Shown here: positions 9,114 to 18,038 of the stretch, in pieces | Position numbering within the stretch: position 1 is the first letter of the stretch | Layout of the letters: each line of letters begins with the position of its first letter | Source of the DNA: Treponema medium | Lineage (GTDB): Bacteria; Spirochaetota; Spirochaetia; Treponematales; Treponemataceae | DNA: 64,000 bases | NCBI RefSeq assembly: GCF_017161265.1 | Contig: NZ_CP031393.1 | Span: 930,001-994,000, forward strand | Direction of reading: 5' to 3' | The notes under the pieces: model-generated | Seen by the model: the letters and a program-made list of their open reading frames with translations, nothing else | What the model was told of the DNA's origin: nothing | Databases searched by the model: none | Program-made: the position numbers and the translations under genes

Positions 9114-11252
9114 ATGATGGAAAATGAGACTGATAAACAGCCGCAAAAACAGAGCCGGACAAGAAAACGCCGGAATACGATTGGCGGGCGGCTGAGAATT
9201 ATCTTGATTGGGCTCTTTGTATTTTCTTTTGGATTAATTCTTGCGGTGGTGCATATACGGGTGAATAGAACAGTTGCAGCAGAAGAAATAGAAAATATCA
9301 AAACGATTGCGCGCGGAAAAGCCGATGAGATTGGTGAATGGCTTGCCGGAACGAACAATATGCTGCAGGCGTATGCGGAAACAGATGAAATGAAGTCTGA
9401 TGATTGGAATATCATTCAGCCGCTGTTGATTAAAGCATATAATAGAATAGCAGATACCCGATATCTTTTTTTAGCTTATGTAAAAGCGGATGGGGAAGGT
9501 TGGACATCGAGGGGAAAGTATTTGGATGCCCGTCCGCTGCCCTATTTTAAGCCGATTATTCAAGAAAATAAGGAGCACTATATTACGAATCCCTTTGTAG
9601 GTGCGACCACCAATGCTGCGCTTATTATTATTGGACATGGGATACAGGATGCGGCTGGAAAAAATCAGGGGATTATGATTGCAGGGGTTGACGGCACGTC
9701 GATTTCCGGCATTGCGGAAAAAATAAATATCGGCGGCAGCGGTTATGGGGTTATTGTGGATAATGCAGGGGTCTTTGTTGCGCATCCTGATGTTGAAAAA
9801 GTGATGAAGCTGAATATTAAGGAGCTGGATAGCCAAGGTTTTACCGGTATGAGTGCGATTGGAAATGATATGATCAATGGAGTTGAAAATATACGCACTT
9901 TTACCAAGCAAGGAGAAACGTACTTTATGGTATATAGCCCTATTCCGCACTCACCGCAATGGACGCTTGGTATTGTTATCCCTGCCGCTTATGCAAACCG
10001 GCTCACCGGTATGGTTGTAAAAAATCTTATACCCTATCTTATTGCATTGATGCTGTTTATTATTGTAGTAAGTTTACTGATTCCGGCAAAGATTTCCCGA
10101 ACACTTAAGCAAACATCCGGTATGCTGCAGGAGATTGCGCAAGGAGATGGTGATTTAACGGTTTCGCTGCCTGTACAGGGAAATGATGAATTGACTGATA
10201 TTGCCGATTACTTTAATCAAACGATTCAAAAAATTGCGCATGCAGTACAATCGGTTGGAAATAGCACGGCGGTAATGAAGAGCGTGGGACAGGATCTTAC
10301 GCAGAATATGGATAAATCCGTTACGGCGGTAACACATATTGTCGCAGCGATCGAAGAGGTAAGGGCGCAAAGTACTCAACAGTATAGCCGCGTACATGAA
10401 ACCGCTGCTGCTATAGACGAAATAACCGATGCAATTCACACGCTTGATTCCGATATTAAAAAACAGTCTGCGGAAATTTCCGATGCGGCAGTTTCGATAG
10501 ACCAAATGGCTGAACATAGTAAATCGGTAACAGAAACAGTTGCTAAAAGCAAAACTTTTATTGAACAACTCGCGGCAAAATCAACGCAGACACGGCATTC
10601 TGCTGTCGGTATTGCCAAGGTTACGCGAGAAATGAGTACGGAATCCGAAAGCTTATTGGAAGCAAGCGATGTTATTCAGCATATTGCAGCTCAGACTAAT
10701 TTATTGGCAATGAATGCAGCAATAGAAGCAGCTCATGCCGGAGAAGCGGGGAAGGGATTTGCCGTCGTTGCTGATGAAATTAGAAAGCTTTCGGAAGACT
10801 CTGCACTGCAGGGCAAAAATATTACCGCAGCGCTGAAAAACTTAAAACAGAAAATTGATACAATCGCCGTAGACTCTGCTGCTGTAGAACATGTCTTCGA
10901 AGAAGCCTTTGCATTAACCGATTCGGTACAGCAAAAACAGGATGTAATTATGCAGGCAATGACGGCGCAGAACGCAAATAGCGTAAAAATATTGCAAAAC
11001 ATTGCGACAATTAAAAAAATTACCGCAGAAGTTTCGCAAGGTTCATCCGGCATGATGAATTTGAGCAGTAAGGCAGCGCAAGTTTTAGCCAGTTTGAGTG
11101 AAATTACCAATACGATTGATGCAGCGATGAATCAGATGAATGCGAGTGCAGGGGCGATTACCACCGCTATGCAGGAAGTAAACAGCATCAGCCTCCGCAA
11201 CAAAGATGCCATTGATCTTCTGGCTCAGGAAATAAGTAAGTTTAAGGTTTAA
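9114..11252 (+). CDS. methyl-accepting chemotaxis protein with dCache-type sensor
   Basis: This 712-residue transmembrane receptor has TM1 at ~27-48, a periplasmic sensor of ~250 residues resembling a dCache_1 fold ([12 protein letters not shown]-like and [11 protein letters not shown]-like segments), TM2 at ~303-324, HAMP to ~380 and a signalling helix bundle. The hairpin tip is unmistakable: [18 protein letters not shown] then [13 protein letters not shown] at ~523-560, the part that contacts CheA and CheW. AGGAG lies eight bases before ATG-ATG at 9114. It stands alone between divergent or convergent genes. The ligand cannot be read from sequence. Confidence 0.92.
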   Translation: MMENETDKQPQKQSRTRKRRNTIGGRLRIILIGLFVFSFGLILAVVHIRVNRTVAAEEIENIKTIARGKADEIGEWLAGTNNMLQAYAETDEMKSDDWNIIQPLLIKAYNRIADTRYLFLAYVKADGEGWTSRGKYLDARPLPYFKPIIQENKEHYITNPFVGATTNAALIIIGHGIQDAAGKNQGIMIAGVDGTSISGIAEKINIGGSGYGVIVDNAGVFVAHPDVEKVMKLNIKELDSQGFTGMSAIGNDMINGVENIRTFTKQGETYFMVYSPIPHSPQWTLGIVIPAAYANRLTGMVVKNLIPYLIALMLFIIVVSLLIPAKISRTLKQTSGMLQEIAQGDGDLTVSLPVQGNDELTDIADYFNQTIQKIAHAVQSVGNSTAVMKSVGQDLTQNMDKSVTAVTHIVAAIEEVRAQSTQQYSRVHETAAAIDEITDAIHTLDSDIKKQSAEISDAAVSIDQMAEHSKSVTETVAKSKTFIEQLAAKSTQTRHSAVGIAKVTREMSTESESLLEASDVIQHIAAQTNLLAMNAAIEAAHAGEAGKGFAVVADEIRKLSEDSALQGKNITAALKNLKQKIDTIAVDSAAVEHVFEEAFALTDSVQQKQDVIMQAMTAQNANSVKILQNIATIKKITAEVSQGSSGMMNLSSKAAQVLASLSEITNTIDAAMNQMNASAGAITTAMQEVNSISLRNKDAIDLLAQEISKFKV

Positions 11253-11295
11253 GAGGAAAGAATTGCGACCGCCTTGCATATAATGCAGGGCGATT

Positions 11296-11970
11296 CTAAC
11301 CATCCGTCGCACTTCCCGGTGAAGTTTGTATAGGAATTTGTTTACCTAAATAACGGGGAGTGGCTTTAATCAGAATTGCACCGACTGCTTTTATCCGCGC
11401 AAAAAATTCCCGTATCTGACGGCGTTTTTCTCCGTAGATAAACCGCCGGTCGCTCGCAACTCCGTATGCCTCAAGACCCAAACAGCGTGCAATATAGAGA
11501 GCCCGATATAAATGATACTGCTGCGTTACAATCACAACTTTTTTTGCACAAAAAATATCCCGCGCTCGGTAACAGCTATCGTACGTAGAAAAACCGGCAT
11601 GATCCGTAAACACACAATCAGCCGGAACACTTCTTTCTACTGCATACTGTTTCATTGCTTTTACTTCATCATAGCTTTTTGTACCATGATCACCACTCAT
11701 CAGAATCGCCGGAGAAATACCGGCACGGTACAAATCGATACCGGTTATAATTCTATCTTCTAGGATATGGCTCGGCTGTCCGTTGCGCCAAACACGCGCA
11801 CCTAACACTAAAATGCAATCAACCTTCGAGAGGCACTCATCATCAGCATTTTTGACATATTGTTTTGCAAAGCGAACCATATCGTAATTGAGCCAAAGCG
11901 TGACAAAAATAAACGCACCACATACAATAAATATTTTTTTCATAAAACTTCTGCGTTTTGATATCTTCAT
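11296..11970 (-). CDS. YdcF/SanA-like (DUF218) membrane-anchored protein
   Basis: This 224-residue protein has an N-terminal membrane anchor (MKKIFIVCGAFIFVTLWL) and then the DUF218 core: DCILVLGARVWRNGQPS, ILMSGDHG, and VVIVTQQYHLYRALYIARCLG. E. coli SanA, a relative of similar length, affects envelope permeability to vancomycin; the biochemical role is uncertain. The start at 11970 has GGGAAG upstream; a second ATG at 11943 begins right at the anchor and is also possible. It faces the chemoreceptor tail to tail. Confidence 0.75.
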   Translation of the reverse strand: MKISKRRSFMKKIFIVCGAFIFVTLWLNYDMVRFAKQYVKNADDECLSKVDCILVLGARVWRNGQPSHILEDRIITGIDLYRAGISPAILMSGDHGTKSYDEVKAMKQYAVERSVPADCVFTDHAGFSTYDSCYRARDIFCAKKVVIVTQQYHLYRALYIARCLGLEAYGVASDRRFIYGEKRRQIREFFARIKAVGAILIKATPRYLGKQIPIQTSPGSATDG

Positions 11971-12016
11971 AGTATCTTCCCATCAATTTTAACGATAATA
12001 ATGACAGATAGTTGCG

Positions 12017-12301
12017 TTATACCATTCTTCGTAACATTCCGTACAGACGGCGAAAGTGTAGAACGATAAAAAAACCGATAAGGCTGACAATCAATGCGTG
12101 GAATATTACTTTGATTGAACTGATCATTTGAGCAATAAAGTATAAAACCACGAAAAAATACGGCTTTTGTTCAAAAATTGGATAAGCGGTATACCCATCA
12201 AAAGACATCGGTATAGATATCACTATAATAATACATCCGAGTATTGAAAGGATAAACGAAATTCCAAAATACAATTTAAGATATTTTAACAGCCGGTTCA
12301 T
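12017..12301 (-). CDS. small membrane protein, unknown
   Basis: This 94-residue protein has two clear hydrophobic segments (about 10-30 and 48-85, the latter possibly two helices) and a basic C-terminal tail HFRRLYGMLRRMV. I do not recognise it. It begins five bases after the stop of the 87-residue membrane protein upstream, so the pair is translated from one mRNA and may form a complex. GC and codon use look like the neighbours. Confidence 0.6.
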   Translation of the reverse strand: MNRLLKYLKLYFGISFILSILGCIIIVISIPMSFDGYTAYPIFEQKPYFFVVLYFIAQMISSIKVIFHALIVSLIGFFIVLHFRRLYGMLRRMV

Positions 12302-12306
12302 GTGGT

Positions 12307-12570
12307 TTAAGCCTTTCTCAATAACTTTGCGAATACTTGGCCTGTTCCCCAGAATATCAATCCAAGTGTTACATTCGATACGACCTGTTCAAGATATGCT
12401 AATTGCTTTAATGTCGCATGCCCCTGCGTTAAAATATCAATAACTAAATTAAGTACTGCAGCAATAATAGAAAGAGCAATAAAAATAACACTGGCAATTT
12501 GGATATATTTCGGTATGTCAATGTCTTGCAGTGTCTGTTTTTTCTTTTCTACAGTTTCATTTTCATTCAT
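12307..12570 (-). CDS. small membrane protein, unknown
   Basis: This 87-residue protein has a charged cytoplasmic head MNENETVEKKKQTLQD, a transmembrane segment at ~26-48 and a second hydrophobic stretch at ~66-82. AGGAGC precedes the ATG on the reverse strand. It forms a two-gene unit with the following 94-residue membrane protein. No family was recognised. Confidence 0.6.
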   Translation of the reverse strand: MNENETVEKKKQTLQDIDIPKYIQIASVIFIALSIIAAVLNLVIDILTQGHATLKQLAYLEQVVSNVTLGLIFWGTGQVFAKLLRKA

Positions 12571-12617
12571 AATATGCTCCTAATGGATTTGATTCGTTTA
12601 CCTTTATTGCCATTATA

Positions 12618-13493
12618 TCAAAACAATTCCTGTTGTGCATTCGGCTTTCCGGCGATTTTATCAAAAGCGCTTAAATATGCAAATATAATATCGGGATTGG
12701 TTTCTATGCCGTTTTCTTTGCACCGCGCACGGAAGATATTCATTAGGCGTGCATTGTGTGGGCTCATAACAGAATAGCAATTACCATAGCGTTGGATGTA
12801 TTTTTCTTTTAAGCGCGGAAACGCTGCATCAAGTTTTTTATAAAAATATTCGCGGTTGCCGTCTCTCAGCGTTAAGCCCATGCCGAAACAGATGATGCCG
12901 CGTACTTTTGCTTCGATACAATACTGTAAAATACCTTCGAGATTTTCCACCGTATCATTGATGAACGGAAGAATAGGTGTAAGCCACACAACGGTGGGAA
13001 TACCTGCGTCGCGCAGCGTTTTAAGCACGGTAAAGCGTTCACTGGTAACGGCAACATTCGGCTCAAGTATTTTACACAAGCTATCATCATAGGTGGTCAG
13101 TGTCATTTGTACAACGCATTTTGCTTTGGTGTTTACCGCCTGTAAAAGTTCGAGGTCGCGCAATATCAGCGGGGATTTTGTTATCACGGTAAAACCGAAA
13201 CCGTAGCGGTGGACGGTCTCTATCGCTTTCCGCGTCATACCGAGTTTTTCTTCCAGCGGCATATATGGATCGGTCATAGACCCGGTACCGATCATGCACT
13301 TATTGCGCTTTCGCCGCAAAGCATCTTCAAGCAGCTCTATTGCATTTTCTTTTATTTCGATATCTTCAAAGCGGTGATTTATATGATAACATTCACTGCG
13401 TGAGTCGCAATAGATACACCCATGTGTACAGCCGCGGTATAAGTTCATCCCATTTTTCGCTGATAAAATTCCTTTTGCTTGTACAAAGTGCAT
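12618..13493 (-). CDS. radical SAM protein of the SplB/COG1533 group
   Basis: This 291-residue protein carries the radical SAM cluster motif C22-T-H-G-C26-I-Y-C29 near its N-terminus, preceded by LYRG, and SAM-binding-like segments (GTGSMTDPYMPLEEKLGMTR, FGFTVITKSPLILRDLELL). This is the layout of spore photoproduct lyase-like proteins. It lacks the N-terminal extension of true spore photoproduct lyases, and spirochaetes do not sporulate, so the substrate is unknown. AGGA lies seven bases before the ATG. Transcription is toward the small membrane proteins with a 47-base gap. Confidence 0.8.
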   Translation of the reverse strand: MHFVQAKGILSAKNGMNLYRGCTHGCIYCDSRSECYHINHRFEDIEIKENAIELLEDALRRKRNKCMIGTGSMTDPYMPLEEKLGMTRKAIETVHRYGFGFTVITKSPLILRDLELLQAVNTKAKCVVQMTLTTYDDSLCKILEPNVAVTSERFTVLKTLRDAGIPTVVWLTPILPFINDTVENLEGILQYCIEAKVRGIICFGMGLTLRDGNREYFYKKLDAAFPRLKEKYIQRYGNCYSVMSPHNARLMNIFRARCKENGIETNPDIIFAYLSAFDKIAGKPNAQQELF

Positions 13494-13525
13494 CTATTAT
13501 TCCTGAAAATCCGGCAGTTTTTACA

Positions 13526-13579
13526 TTATCGTGTTCTATATTTTTTCAACGCTTTGTTTTATACCAATTTTGCATAATC
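13526..13579 (-). pseudogene. fragment of a second ClbS/DfsB-like gene (3' end only)
   Basis: The reverse strand reads DYAKLV*NKALKKYRTR*, closely parallel to the last residues DWAFKDIKKALKKYRAR of the intact gene at 14168-14680. The downstream DNA TCCTGAAAATCCGGCAGT at 13501 also recurs at 14104. A duplicated copy has therefore been lost except for its tail. Confidence 0.6.
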
Positions 13580-13629
13580 TCTTTTTGCATAAAATATATG
13601 CAATATATGTACAATCTTTTTTTCTGACT

Positions 13630-13890
13630 TTATAAACCATACTTGGATTTTAGTTCCGCAACTGCATCATCAACATCGGTAACACGGCCTTCTTTCACAT
13701 CCAGCTCTGCTGCATTCAGATTATCATACAGACGATAAAAAAAGGAGGTTCTTTCAAAGGTTTCCATACTCATAATCACCATATCACCGTAACCGTTTTT
13801 TGTTATAAAAATAGGTTCGTTGCTTTCATGACACAAGGCGGAAATATTTGCAGTATTCTTTAAATCACGTATCGGAACTATTTGCGGCAT
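13630..13890 (-). CDS. Phd/YefM-like antitoxin, apparently orphan
   Basis: This 86-residue protein starts MPQIVPIRDLKNTANIS and continues PIFITKNGYGDMVIMSMETFE, the N-terminal DNA-binding fold of Phd/YefM antitoxins. These proteins repress their own operon and block a RelE- or Doc-type toxin through their C-terminus. I chose the ATG at 13890, with AGAGGG upstream, over an earlier start with no site. TGGTA/TACCA forms a short dyad at ~13904-13919 just upstream and could be its operator. No toxin follows: 13494-13629 holds only the ClbS-like fragment. Confidence 0.8.
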   Translation of the reverse strand: MPQIVPIRDLKNTANISALCHESNEPIFITKNGYGDMVIMSMETFERTSFFYRLYDNLNAAELDVKEGRVTDVDDAVAELKSKYGL

Positions 13891-13920
13891 AACTATCCCT
13901 CTATGGTATGATAGTACCAC

Positions 13921-14040
13921 AATCAACAACCCCGACGCAAGCGTCGGGGTATGTTGTTCTCATAAGGTGGTTACAGTCGGCTTTAATACCCTTTGTTACG
14001 ACGCAGAGCGTCGGGGTATTAAACCCTCCGTACGAATAAA
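13921..14040. repeat. CCCCGACG-type intergenic repeat, copy 1
   Basis: AATCAACAA then CCCCGACGCAAGCGTCGGGG (a perfect hairpin), the segment AAGGTGGTTACAGTCGG, GACGCAGAGCGTCGGGGTATTAA and CTCCGTACGAATAAA. The same order recurs at 38931-39070, and end fragments occur at 42891 and 54434. A further stem, ACCTGTTCG/CGAACAGGT, lies at 14066-14096. Confidence 0.85.
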
Positions 14041-14130
14041 GCCGTATTGTCTATGAAAGATTAAACCTGTTCGGAGACGAAGCTATCGAACAGGTCTATT
14101 ATATCCTGAAAATCCGGCAGTGTTTGTGTT

Positions 14131-14165
14131 GGAAACTTCTAAAAACCGCAGTTGTTAGAGATGGC
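14131..14165. repeat. short CTCTAAAAA hairpin, degenerate copy
   Basis: GAAACTTCTAAAAACCGCAG followed by TTGTTAGAGATGG is a degenerate version of the hairpin seen intact at 62405. Relative to the duplicate flank at 13501-13530 it looks like an insertion between CCGGCAGT and TTATCG. Confidence 0.5.
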
Positions 14166-14167
14166 TG

Positions 14168-14680
14168 TTATCGTGCTCTATATTTTTTCAAGGCTTTTTT
14201 AATATCCTTGAACGCCCAATCATAGTGGCTGGAAGTTGCAGATACGCAATAGCTGCCGAGCGTCGTTGTGCCCGTCCAATCGAAAGTACCTTTGGAAAAA
14301 AGGGCTTCATTGGAAAATGTTTCGATAATCGCCATCACCTCTTTATGCGTTTTTTTGAGCATTGTTTCTGCATCGGTATATGATGTGCGTTGATGTTTTT
14401 CCCAAAATACAACATTCATCTGAGGATAGGTTTTCCAATTATAGGGTGCCGGCAAAAAAGGGGCAGGCTTCCCGTTTGTGTTTGACCGTATCCAATTCAG
14501 CAGAAGACAGTGCCACTCATATAGATGAACTAAAACATCCCGCACGTTTTTATCGCGTTCGTTCGGAACAATATCGGCACTCTTTTCTTCGTCAGACATT
14601 TCGTCGATTAACGTCCACAGCTTTGCGAATTGGTCATTTGCGGCTTGTATTAAATCGGCTTTGGTGGTAGGTCTTGGCAT
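14168..14680 (-). CDS. ClbS/DfsB-family four-helix-bundle protein (DinB-like)
   Basis: This 170-residue protein starts MPRPTTKADLIQAANDQFAKLW and contains RDVLVHLYEWHCLLLNW and the C-terminal THKEVMAIIETF segment. This is the ClbS/DfsB family (DUF1706), named for the colibactin self-protection protein but widespread, with mostly unknown substrates. The conserved histidines expected of the DinB fold are present (HLYEWH). It follows the HNH gene by three bases, implying translational coupling. A decayed duplicate of its 3' end lies at 13526. Confidence 0.75.
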   Translation of the reverse strand: MPRPTTKADLIQAANDQFAKLWTLIDEMSDEEKSADIVPNERDKNVRDVLVHLYEWHCLLLNWIRSNTNGKPAPFLPAPYNWKTYPQMNVVFWEKHQRTSYTDAETMLKKTHKEVMAIIETFSNEALFSKGTFDWTGTTTLGSYCVSATSSHYDWAFKDIKKALKKYRAR

Positions 14681-14683
14681 AGG

Positions 14684-15451
14684 TTACTCTTTGTATGTAA
14701 AATTGTTATCCATATCCCAATTTATGTATGGGTATTGAGCTTTATCGATTTTGAAACGATCGATAATCTGTTCTATTTTAGAAATATCCGTATCATCTTT
14801 ACGGGATATTTGTAAGGCACAAATATCTTCCAAATAATCAATTATAATTTTTTTATTTATGTCATGCTGTTCTAATGCTAATATATCATCAAACCTTTTT
14901 ATAATCTCACTATTAATTTTACTATTACTTTCATTTGCTTTATGTTTAAGTGTTCCATGAATATCGTTTGTACACCATATCAAATTAGACGGTCTATTAT
15001 CAAATCCGTTATCCGTAATATGATGAACCACATACCATAGATGACCGGATATTTCTAATGTATCTTCTACAGGACAGTCAAGCCATGTTTCAGCAACAAG
15101 TCTATACACTTCATACGAAATATCAGGAGTAACATTTACATACAAATAACCGTATTGTTTTTGATACTGCTTTTTTATTTGGCCATTAATTTTTACTCTA
15201 CCGAGATTACTCACTTCTATCCTTACGTTTTTTGATTCCTCTGTATCCCAGAAGGCTGCTCTAAACGCAGCCTTTGATCTTTTAGAATTATTATATATCC
15301 TAAAAATTTCACCCGGTAAATTTTCATTGTCATAAATCTTGTACACAAGCAAGTCATTATAGCTGTTATCCATTTTGTTAAATTCATAGGTTTGAAGAAT
15401 GTTGCTCAGTTCTTCGATCGAGTAATTCATGTTGTGGCTTATTTTATTCAT
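14684..15451 (-). CDS. NUMOD4/HNH homing-endonuclease-like protein
   Basis: This 255-residue protein has a central segment VEVSNLGRVKINGQI-like (NUMOD4, residues ~78-95), then YRLVAETWLDCP and WYVVHHITDNGFDNRPSNLIW (HNH-type nuclease core with HH and N...N). The flanks are low-GC compared with neighbours, suggesting recent arrival. GGAAGG precedes the start at 15451. It reads into the ClbS-like gene. Such proteins are usually free-standing homing or phage-derived nucleases; the target is unknown. Confidence 0.7.
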   Translation of the reverse strand: MNKISHNMNYSIEELSNILQTYEFNKMDNSYNDLLVYKIYDNENLPGEIFRIYNNSKRSKAAFRAAFWDTEESKNVRIEVSNLGRVKINGQIKKQYQKQYGYLYVNVTPDISYEVYRLVAETWLDCPVEDTLEISGHLWYVVHHITDNGFDNRPSNLIWCTNDIHGTLKHKANESNSKINSEIIKRFDDILALEQHDINKKIIIDYLEDICALQISRKDDTDISKIEQIIDRFKIDKAQYPYINWDMDNNFTYKE

Positions 15452-15521
15452 TTTGCACCTTCCTTATCACAGATATTATAGCACATTAACCTGTCAGAAT
15501 GTGTCAGGTTTGAAAAAACAT

Positions 15522-15939
15522 TTAAACTTTTTTATGGTGCGCCGCTATTTTTTCAGCGAAATCGATTATTCCTTTTTTTAGGGTTTCCGGTTCAAGGATT
15601 TCTACCTCGGTACCAAGCGACAAAATAAATCCGTACAGCCAATGATCGATCGGAAGATATACTGAAAGCGTATACGAGCCGTCCATATTTTTTGTGATAA
15701 GATCGGGAGGAAATTCATCATAAAACCGATAGGCGATTCCGGCGGTGCATTTTAATTTTATGTTCGTAAGCGTCAGGTCATCGGAATAGTCTGTACGGTC
15801 AGGTAGCTTGTTGAACAATTCCGTACGCTTAAATGTCTTTACCGTCTGCATAACGGAAATCATACGGTTTAATCGAAAAAGCCGATAATTTTTTATTGAG
15901 GAGAATAAAGATAATTTCAAAAAGCCGTTCGGAACGCAT
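15522..15939 (-). pseudogene. WYL-domain transcriptional regulator, damaged copy 1 (lacks most of HTH and middle)
   Basis: The reverse strand begins with the same ATG and first ~15 codons (MRSERLFEIIFILLNK) as copy 2 at 17258, then an internal deletion joins it near 15892 to the C-terminal half in another frame. That half reads TELFNKLPDRTDYSDDL and PPDLITKNMDGSYTLSVYLP through to a normal end KIAAHHKKV. The helix-turn-helix is gone. Copy 2 keeps exactly what this one lost. Confidence 0.8.
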
Positions 15940-16122
15940 AACGATAAAAGTATAGCATAAAAAGTAGACGGATTCCTATAAAGGGCATTTAAAACGGCTT
16001 TTTTTATGATGAATTGACATCATCCAGCTGCAATTATCGTACGACAAATTACCTATTGAACATGGGGTCTTTTAAGATTCGCTGCTGGTTTTAACTGAAA
16101 AATCAAAATTACATTTTTGTTC

Positions 16123-16149
16123 TTGACTTTAGGGGGGGGGGGGTATAAT
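16123..16149 (+). promoter_or_regulatory. poly-G (G12) spacer promoter of lipoprotein 1, probably phase variable
   Basis: TTGACT at 16123-16128 and TATAAT at 16144-16149 are separated by 15 bases, of which 12 are G (16132-16143). Slipped-strand changes in the G run would move spacer length through the optimum of 17. Poly-G tracts that alter promoter spacing are known for Treponema tpr genes and Neisseria genes. Confidence 0.8.
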
Positions 16150-16265
16150 GGAAGAAAGATTATCGTTGAATTGTATCTGTGATTTACGGCTGTATAGCCC
16201 GTACTGGCTGTGCCGTATCAGTCTGCGCAATCGATGGTAACTATATTACTTTTAAGGAGGAGACA

Positions 16266-16682
16266 ATGAAAAAGATTGTTTCAGCAATGACTCTGTGTGT
16301 TGTACTGTTCGGTACAATAATGATGGTAACCGGATGCGGAAATAAACCGGCAAAAGGTTCCGTGTGGAAGGTCACAAAAATGACTTCAGCGGGGGTAGAT
16401 GTTCCTGTACTCGTTGATATGTATTTTTGTTTCCATTCCGATGGTAATGCATACACTGCAACAAAAGCGGCGAATGTTTTAGATGCTGAAAAAATGGGGA
16501 CTTACACTATCGGTAAAAAAGATATCACTATCAAAGAGGGCTCCACTGCAGTATCTCTTACATTTACATTAAAAGGCGAAAAGATGACATTGAAAGGACG
16601 TTTTGATGGTAAAGATCAAGAGATGGAGCTGCAGAAAGTTACCAGCCCCACTGAAGCGGAAATTGCAAAGGTTGCAAAGTAA
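16266..16682 (+). CDS. lipocalin-like lipoprotein, paralogue 1
   Basis: This 138-residue precursor has a lipoprotein signal peptide ending in MMVTGC, with lipidation expected at that cysteine. The mature part, WKVTKMTSAGVDVPVLVD followed by FHSDGNAYTAT and GTYTIGKKDITIKEGS, has the short beta-barrel repeat pattern of small lipocalin-like bacterial lipoproteins. A perfect AAGGAGG lies seven bases before the ATG at 16266, so upstream in-frame codons are not used. Its promoter carries the G12 tract and a strong terminator follows. It is a paralogue of the protein at 17506, most similar in the signal peptide and SDGNAYTAT. Function unknown. Confidence 0.85.
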   Translation: MKKIVSAMTLCVVLFGTIMMVTGCGNKPAKGSVWKVTKMTSAGVDVPVLVDMYFCFHSDGNAYTATKAANVLDAEKMGTYTIGKKDITIKEGSTAVSLTFTLKGEKMTLKGRFDGKDQEMELQKVTSPTEAEIAKVAK

Positions 16683-16743
16683 GATCATCTGTTATGCGCG
16701 TACCCATTAGATATCTAAAGGGTGTACGTCTTCTAATGAGCTA

Positions 16744-16782
16744 ATCCCGATAAAAGAGGCTTCTTTTATCGGGATTTTTTTT
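16744..16782 (+). terminator. rho-independent terminator of lipoprotein 1
   Basis: ATCCCGATAAAAGA (16744-16757), loop GGCT, TCTTTTATCGGGAT (16762-16775) and then a T-run. Confidence 0.9.
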
Positions 16783-16799
16783 GTGATTCGTATGGAAAG

Positions 16800-17258
16800 T
16801 TAATTCTCACATATTTTTAGGGTTTCCGGTTCAAGGATTTCTACCTCGGTACCGATCGATAAAATAAATCCGTACAGCCAATGATCGATCGGAAGGCATA
16901 CCGAAAGCGTATACGAGCCGTCCGTATTCTTTGTGATAAGATCGGGAGGAGACAACCGGTTTAAAATCGATTCGGTATGTATCTCGTCAACAGGTGATAA
17001 ACATTGCAGGGCGAGCAGAATTTTATCTTGCTCTTCTTGTGTTACAATCGATTTATTGATGGTGTATGTTTCATCGATAAAAATTCCGCCGCCTGTTCCC
17101 TGCACTGTATACACTGGAATACCTGCACAGCTTAAAATATCGATATCACGATATACGGTACGAATCGATACCGCAAATTTTTTAGCAAGCTCCTGCGCCG
17201 TCGTTCGGTTTTTATTGAGGAGAATAAAGACGATTTCAAAAAGCCGTTCGGAACGCAT
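16800..17258 (-). CDS. WYL-family regulator, damaged copy 2 (HTH intact, middle deleted in frame)
   Basis: This open frame of 152 codons starts MRSERLFEIVFILLNKNRTT and keeps an HTH_11-type DNA-binding domain (AQELAKKFAVSIRTVYRDID, ~19-38) and the wing GIPVYTVQGTGGG. At residue ~104 it jumps directly to PPDLITKNTDGSYTLS, the end region of the WYL half, and stops early at LKICEN because the duplication junction cuts the gene. An intact homologue would be ~300 residues. It might still bind DNA without ligand control, since it is divergent from lipoprotein 2, or may be dead. Confidence 0.7.
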   Translation of the reverse strand: MRSERLFEIVFILLNKNRTTAQELAKKFAVSIRTVYRDIDILSCAGIPVYTVQGTGGGIFIDETYTINKSIVTQEEQDKILLALQCLSPVDEIHTESILNRLSPPDLITKNTDGSYTLSVCLPIDHWLYGFILSIGTEVEILEPETLKICEN

Positions 17259-17364
17259 AACGATAAAAGTATAGCATAAAAAGTAGACGGATTCCTATTG
17301 AACATGGGGCCTTTTAAGATTCGCTGCTGGTTTTAACTGAAAAATCAAAATTATATTTTTGTTC

Positions 17365-17393
17365 TTGACTTTTGAGGGGGGGAGAGCTAATAT
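17365..17393 (+). promoter_or_regulatory. G-rich promoter of lipoprotein 2
   Basis: TTGACT at 17365-17370 and TAATAT at 17388-17393 have a 17-base spacer containing seven consecutive G (17376-17382) followed by AGAGC. Compared with copy 1 the tract is short and interrupted, so this promoter looks fixed rather than switching. Confidence 0.6.
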
Positions 17394-17505
17394 ACAAGAG
17401 AAGTTATTGTTGAATTGTGCCTGTGGTTTATAGTTGCAAAAGCTTATACAACGTATCAGTCTGTGCAATCGACGGTAACTCTATATTACTTTTAAGGAGG
17501 AAACA

Positions 17506-17937
17506 ATGAAAAAGATTGTTTCAGCAATGGCGTTGTGTATGGCGCTGCTCGGTGCAGTGATGATGGTAACTGGCTGCGGAAGTAAACCGAAAGCCGATAC
17601 CGTATGGAAGGTGGCGAAAATAACGGTATCTGGAGTAAGTGCCCCTGTACCCTATGAGATGTATTTGTGCTTCCATTCCGACGGTAATGCATACACTGCA
17701 ACGAAAATGCTCAACTTACAGGCAGAAAAACTAGGTGCCTACACTATCGAGAAAAAAAACTTCATCATCGAAAAAGTCTCCGTTCCATATACCTTAAACG
17801 GCGAAAAGATGACATTGGATCTCACTGCAGAGTTGGCACAGAAATTGGGCATTCCCGGCGTTGCAGGAGCTGCAAAGCTAGAGCTACAGAAAGTGTCAAG
17901 CCCCACTGCGGCAGAAATAAAAAAAGCTGCCAAGTAA
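17506..17937 (+). CDS. lipocalin-like lipoprotein, paralogue 2
   Basis: This 143-residue precursor has a signal peptide ending in MMVTGC and a mature domain WKVAKITVSGVSAPVPYEMY, FHSDGNAYTATK, LGAYTIEKKNF. It shares gene neighbourhood, leader (AAGGAGG before ATG), 3' terminator and about half its residues with paralogue 1, so it arose by the local tandem duplication and then diverged, with the most change in the second half. Envelope-anchored; function unknown. Confidence 0.85.
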   Translation: MKKIVSAMALCMALLGAVMMVTGCGSKPKADTVWKVAKITVSGVSAPVPYEMYLCFHSDGNAYTATKMLNLQAEKLGAYTIEKKNFIIEKVSVPYTLNGEKMTLDLTAELAQKLGIPGVAGAAKLELQKVSSPTAAEIKKAAK

Positions 17938-17998
17938 GCGCATCTGCTGCGCGTGTACTCATTAGATATCTAAAGGGTACGTGTTTTCTCATGAACTA

Positions 17999-18038
17999 AT
18001 CCCGATAAAAGAGGCTTCTTTTATCGGGATTTTTTTTG
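17999..18038 (+). terminator. rho-independent terminator of lipoprotein 2
   Basis: The stem ATCCCGATAAAAGA/TCTTTTATCGGGAT at 17999-18030 is identical to that of lipoprotein 1 and is followed by a T-run. The rest of the gap to 18228 holds a second AT-rich stretch with possible -10 boxes but no gene. Confidence 0.9.

Noticed and set aside
12618-13493. True spore photoproduct lyase
   Set aside because: The motif spacing fits the wider COG1533 group, and the organism type does not form spores.
16179-16265. Upstream extension of lipoprotein 1 from 16179
   Set aside because: A perfect AAGGAGG precedes the ATG at 16266, and the lipoprotein signal begins there.
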